Assembly: GCA_963753115.1 (NCBI GenBank)
Contig: CAVWBB010000013.1
Location: forward strand, 186,001-250,000
Direction: 5' to 3'
Origin: Bog-473 sp963753115
Lineage (GTDB): Bacteria; Actinomycetota; Acidimicrobiia; Acidimicrobiales; RAAP-2
Length of the DNA: 64,000 bases
The position numbers and the translations under genes are program-made. Under the pieces are notes generated by a model. That model ran no database searches and was not told where the DNA came from. It saw only the letters and a list, made by a program, of their open reading frames with translations. Every line of letters begins with the position of its first letter. Position 1 is the stretch's first letter. This document shows positions 60,572 through 64,000 of this stretch, one piece after another.

Positions 60572-61968
60572 CCCGCGACGAAATGCGGGCGGCCGACGCC
60601 GCCGCCCTCGAGACCGTCTCGCACGAGGCCTTGGTGGCCCGCGCCGGCACGGCGGTGGGCCACGCCGCACTCCGCCTTCTCGGGGGCGCCTACGGCCGGC
60701 GCGTCGTGGTGGTGGTGGGCAAGGGGAGCAACGGTGCCGACGGCCGGGTCGCCGCCGCGTTCCTGGCCCGGCGGGGAGCACGGGTCCGCGTCCTGGAGGC
60801 CGACGACGCCGCGGCGGGGGGCGGGGCCACCCTGCCGCCCTGCGACCTCGTGATCGACGGCGCCTACGGCACCGGCTTCCGCGGCACGTACGACGCGCCT
60901 CGGCCACCGGCGGGCGCGCGGGTGCTCGCCATCGACGTCCCCTCCGGCGTCGATGCCGACACTGGAGACGTGCCGGGCGACGCCGTGCAGGCGGACCGCA
61001 CGGTCACGTTCGCTGCGCTGAAGCCAGGCTTGCTGCAAGGGGGCGGCGCCGTGCGCAGCGGCGCGGTCGAGGTGGCCGACATCGGGATCGCGTTCCCGAT
61101 TCCGCAGGCGCTCCTGGTGGAGGACGCCGACATCGCACGCATTCCCGCCCGGCCGCGCCAGGTCAACAAGTGGACCACCGCGGTCGGCGTGGCCGCCGGC
61201 TCGGCGGGCATGGAGGGCGCCGCCATCCTCTGCACCCGCGGCGCCATGGCCGCCGGCGCCGGCATGCTCCGGCTCGGCTCGCCGGGCGACCCCGCGGCGG
61301 CATGGCCCACCGAAGCCGTCCGCATGCACCTGCCGGCGCAGAATTGGGCCGGCGCGTTCTTGGAGGCGACCGCCAAGTGCAAGGCGGTGGTGATCGGCCC
61401 GGGGCTCAGCACCGACAAGGCGACGGCGGAGGAGATCAGGTCCGTGATCGCTTCGGCACCCGTGCCATTGGTGATCGACGCCGACGCGCTCAGCGCCTTG
61501 GGGAGCGCCGCCGAGGCGCGCGCGCTGCTCGACGGCCGGACCAGCTCCAGCATCCTCACGCCCCACGACGGCGAGTACGCGCGGATCAACGGCGCTCCTC
61601 CGGGCGACGACCGCTTGGCCGCGGCGCGTGCGCTGGCGCGGGCCACCGGTGCGGTCGTCCTGCTGAAGGGGCCGCTCACCGCGGTGGCCGCTCCCGACGG
61701 GGCGACGCCCGACGTGTTGCTGGCGGCGGCGGGTGGTCCTGCCTTGGCCACGGCCGGAAGCGGCGACGTCCTCTCCGGTGTCATCGGCGCCTTCCTCGCC
61801 CGCGGGCTGGCGCCGCTGGAGGCTGCGGCCGTGGGCGCCCACGTGCACGGGCGGGCGGCGTCGCTCGGCCCGTCGCAGGGCCTGGTGGCCGGCGACCTGC
61901 CCGACCTGGTGGCCGCGTTGCTCTCGGAGACGGACCCGGCGGCCGATCGGGGGGACGGCGATGAGTGA
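60556..61968 (+). CDS. nnr: Bifunctional NAD(P)HX epimerase/dehydratase
   Basis: A 470-residue repair enzyme for hydrated NADH and NADPH. The N-terminal epimerase domain (about 1-195) has GKGSNGADGRVAA, YGTGFRG and AIDVPSGVDADTG. The C-terminal ADP/ATP-dependent dehydratase (about 200-470) has LVIDADALSAL, LTPHDGEYARI and ATAGSGDVLSGVIGAFLA. The acpS-nnr-alr order is common in actinobacteria. ATG 60556 lies inside the end of acpS; its stop is overlapped by alr. Confidence 0.95.
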   Translation: MRAVLTRDEMRAADAAALETVSHEALVARAGTAVGHAALRLLGGAYGRRVVVVVGKGSNGADGRVAAAFLARRGARVRVLEADDAAAGGGATLPPCDLVIDGAYGTGFRGTYDAPRPPAGARVLAIDVPSGVDADTGDVPGDAVQADRTVTFAALKPGLLQGGGAVRSGAVEVADIGIAFPIPQALLVEDADIARIPARPRQVNKWTTAVGVAAGSAGMEGAAILCTRGAMAAGAGMLRLGSPGDPAAAWPTEAVRMHLPAQNWAGAFLEATAKCKAVVIGPGLSTDKATAEEIRSVIASAPVPLVIDADALSALGSAAEARALLDGRTSSSILTPHDGEYARINGAPPGDDRLAAARALARATGAVVLLKGPLTAVAAPDGATPDVLLAAAGGPALATAGSGDVLSGVIGAFLARGLAPLEAAAVGAHVHGRAASLGPSQGLVAGDLPDLVAALLSETDPAADRGDGDE

Positions 61969-63205
61969 GGGCGCACCGGTGCGGCTCGTGGCACCCGTGC
62001 CGGCGGACGAGGACGCCGCGGCGACCATGGCCCAGGGACGCTCGCGCCCGGCGTGGGCGGAGATCGACCTGGCTGCGCTCAGCCACAACGCGTCGGTGCT
62101 CGCCCGCCTGGTCGGACCGGCCGAACTCTGCGCGGTCGTCAAGGCGCACGGGTACGGCCACGGCGGCCCGGCCGTGGCCCGGGCCGCGCTGGCCGGCGGC
62201 GCGAGCCGGCTCGCCGTCGCCCTGGTGGACGAGGGGGTCGAGCTGCGCTCGCACGGCATCACGGCGCCGATCCTGTTGCTCAGCGAGTGCGATCCTGCTG
62301 CGGCGGCGACCGCATTGTCCTACGGGCTCACGCCGACGCTGTACTCGGCCGAGGGGATCAGGGCGTTCAGCGCGGCAGCGGCGGCGGCCGGTCCACCAGT
62401 CCCCGTCCACGTGAAGGTCGACACCGGCATGCACCGTGTCGGCACCGCGCCCGCCGACCTCCGCGACGTTGCCGCAGCCGTGCTGGCCGAGCCGGCGCTG
62501 CAGCTCGAGGGCATCTGGACGCACTTGCCGGTGGCGGACGGCGAGCAGCCCGAGGACATCGCGTTCACCGAGGAGCAGCTCGACCTGTTCGACCGCCTGG
62601 TGACCGACCTGGCCGCTGCCGGGATCTCGGCCCCGTTGCTGCACGCGGCCAACACCGCCGCTGCCATCGCCTTCCCCCGGTCGCGCCACGGCATGGTGCG
62701 CTGTGGGATCGGGCTCTACGGCTACCTGCCGGGCCGCCGCGTGCAGGCCGCATTCGACGAGCAGGCGGACGGTGCGCAGCTGCGCCCTGCCATGTCGCTC
62801 AAGGCGCGGGTGGTCGCCGTGCGCACCCTCGACGCCGGTGAGCGCCCCTCCTACGGCCGGCTCCGTCCGCTCCCGGCGCGCTCGCTCGTGGCCACCATCC
62901 CCATCGGCTACGCCGACGGCCTGCCGCGCACCCTCTTCGCCGGCGGGTACGAGGTGCTCATCGGCGGGGTGCGCCGGCCTCTCGCCGGTGCGGTGACCAT
63001 GGACCAGATCGTCGTGGATTGTGGCGACGACGACTCGGTACGTCCGGGCGACGAGGTCGTGCTCCTCGGCCGGCAGGGCGACGAGGTCATCACGGCGGAC
63101 GACTGGGCGGCCATGGTGGGGACGATCAGCTACGAGGTGGTGTGCGGGGTCGGGCCACGCATGCCGCGCATCGTGGTCAACCGTCCGGACGCGCCCGGTG
63201 GCTGA
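61961..63205 (+). CDS. alr: Alanine racemase
   Basis: A 414-residue PLP enzyme supplying D-alanine for peptidoglycan. The PLP lysine is K61 in AVVKAHGYGHG. VKVDTGMHRVG and SYGRLRPLPARSLVATIPIG (expected to hold the second catalytic residue, a Tyr) are present. About 30 extra residues precede the usual start; an internal ATG at 62027 would give a conventional N-terminus (RSRPAWAEIDLAAL). ATG 61961 overlaps nnr by 8 bases, like other junctions here, and so was kept. Confidence 0.95.
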   Translation: MSEGAPVRLVAPVPADEDAAATMAQGRSRPAWAEIDLAALSHNASVLARLVGPAELCAVVKAHGYGHGGPAVARAALAGGASRLAVALVDEGVELRSHGITAPILLLSECDPAAAATALSYGLTPTLYSAEGIRAFSAAAAAAGPPVPVHVKVDTGMHRVGTAPADLRDVAAAVLAEPALQLEGIWTHLPVADGEQPEDIAFTEEQLDLFDRLVTDLAAAGISAPLLHAANTAAAIAFPRSRHGMVRCGIGLYGYLPGRRVQAAFDEQADGAQLRPAMSLKARVVAVRTLDAGERPSYGRLRPLPARSLVATIPIGYADGLPRTLFAGGYEVLIGGVRRPLAGAVTMDQIVVDCGDDDSVRPGDEVVLLGRQGDEVITADDWAAMVGTISYEVVCGVGPRMPRIVVNRPDAPGG

Positions 63206-63776
63206 CGGCGGCCCGGACGCCCTGGAGCGGCTGCGGGTCGCCGCGTCGACCTGCACCCTGTGCCCGCTGGCCAAGGGCCGGACCCAGGTCGTCTTCGGTG
63301 TGGGTGCGCCGACCGCCGATCTGCTGTTCGTGGGCGAGGGGCCCGGGCGCGAGGAGGACCTGGCGGGCGAGCCTTTCGTGGGCCGGTCGGGCAGGCTGCT
63401 GGACCGCCTCATGTGGGAGGAGGTCGGCCTGACCCGGGCCGAGTGCTACATCGCCAACGTGGTCAAGTGCCGGCCGCCGCAGAACCGCGACCCGGCGCCC
63501 GCCGAGATCGAGGCCTGCCGGCCGTACCTGGCCGAGCAGATCGCCCTCATCGACCCCGCCGTCATCGTGACGCTGGGCAACTTCGCCACCAAGCTCCTGC
63601 TCCAGACGACGAAGGGCATCCGCGAGCTGCGCGGTCAGGTCTTCGAACGGGGGCGGGCCAACGTGGTCCCGACGTATCACCCGGCTTACGTGCTGCGGGC
63701 GGGCGGTGAGGCCATGGCCGAAATGCGGGCTGACTTCGTCCGGGCCAAGCGCCTGATGACGGCGGACCGCCCGTGA
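63198..63776 (+). CDS. udg: Uracil-DNA glycosylase, family 4 (iron-sulfur)
   Basis: A 192-residue family 4 uracil-DNA glycosylase that starts base-excision repair of deaminated cytosine. The four iron-sulfur cysteines are C19, C22, C91 and C107. GEGPGREEDLAGEPFVGRSG is the catalytic loop and HPAYVLR the C-terminal DNA-binding segment. GTG 63198 overlaps alr by 8 bases; the stop overlaps tsaE (GTGA). Its place between alr and tsaE is less usual than direct alr-tsaE linkage. Confidence 0.94.
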   Translation: MADGGPDALERLRVAASTCTLCPLAKGRTQVVFGVGAPTADLLFVGEGPGREEDLAGEPFVGRSGRLLDRLMWEEVGLTRAECYIANVVKCRPPQNRDPAPAEIEACRPYLAEQIALIDPAVIVTLGNFATKLLLQTTKGIRELRGQVFERGRANVVPTYHPAYVLRAGGEAMAEMRADFVRAKRLMTADRP

Positions 63777-64000
63777 GCTGGCCCGTCGAGTGGACGAGCG
63801 ACTCGCCCGGCGCCACGAAGGAGATGGCCGGGCGCGTCGCGTCCCTGTGCCGACCCGGCGACGTCGTCCTCCTGGTGGGAGACCTCGGCGCCGGCAAGAC
63901 CGTCTTCGCGCAGGGGTTCGCCGCCGCGCTCGGGGTGCCGGGCCCGGTGACCAGCCCGACCTTCGCCCTCGTGCGCCAGTACCACTGCGGGGCAGGCAGT
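63773..64000 (+). CDS. tsaE: tRNA threonylcarbamoyladenosine biosynthesis ATPase TsaE (partial)
   Basis: The first 76 codons of TsaE, cut by the window edge. Walker A is GDLGAGKT; the VTSPTFALVRQY segment is also characteristic. TsaE works with TsaB and TsaD to form the t6A modification of tRNAs reading ANN codons; tsaB, rimI and tsaD probably follow outside the window. GTG start overlapping the udg stop. Confidence 0.93.
   Translation, partial: MSWPVEWTSDSPGATKEMAGRVASLCRPGDVVLLVGDLGAGKTVFAQGFAAALGVPGPVTSPTFALVRQYHCGAGS

Overview
This is a high-G+C, gene-dense chromosomal window from an actinobacterium, probably class Acidimicrobiia. That placement is inferred from gene content and protein style; no rRNA gene is present. 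The clues are a zinc-type S14, actinobacterial extensions on several ribosomal proteins, an ethylmalonyl-CoA pathway, a fused LivH-LivM permease, a CMRSH-type lipoprotein, many GTG starts and several promoters that look leaderless.

Layout. (1) 1-8534 is an accessory surface/secretion region: a ruined membrane glycosyltransferase, a frameshifted lipoprotein, a large secreted double beta-propeller protein and two sulfatase-fold hydrolases. (2) 8679-20705 is acyl-CoA metabolism: crotonyl-CoA carboxylase/reductase with a CoA epimerase, a thiolase, a 3-hydroxyacyl-CoA dehydrogenase, ethylmalonyl-CoA mutase and an acyl-CoA carboxylase beta/epsilon pair. Interspersed are aspartate kinase, a SixA-like phosphatase, two cyclophilins and a cyanophycinase-like protein. 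(3) 20882-27932 is a Liv-type ABC importer operon containing two unusual envelope genes. (4) 28102-50059 holds the ribosomal super-cluster: rpsL-rpsG-fusA-tuf-rpsJ, then rplC to map, then infA to truA. (5) 50075-55748 is an ABC exporter plus two-component system; five of its six genes carry one frameshift. (6) 55964 to the window end is rplM-rpsI-glmM-glmS-acpS-nnr-alr-udg-tsaE, with tsaE cut by the window edge.

How it works together. The thiolase, dehydrogenase, Ccr, epimerase and Ecm form much of an acetyl-CoA assimilation route through butyryl-, ethylmalonyl- and methylsuccinyl-CoA. The thiolase and dehydrogenase promoters share an inverted repeat (core TTACCGACCGGTAA), which suggests one TetR-like repressor. 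In the ribosomal operons most genes overlap their neighbour by 1-8 bases, so translation is probably coupled. rplC has its own promoter and a strong leader hairpin, separating it from rpsJ.

No completely new system is obvious. The most interesting points are: the frameshift pattern in the exporter/two-component island that splits truA from rplM; the structured rpsJ-rplC leader; the run of low-complexity ribosomal protein tails, including a His/Asp tail on L29; the shared operator; a cyanophycinase homologue lacking its nucleophile; and CTG start codons for infA and probably a DUF4031 gene. No tRNA, rRNA, CRISPR array or insertion sequence was recognised.
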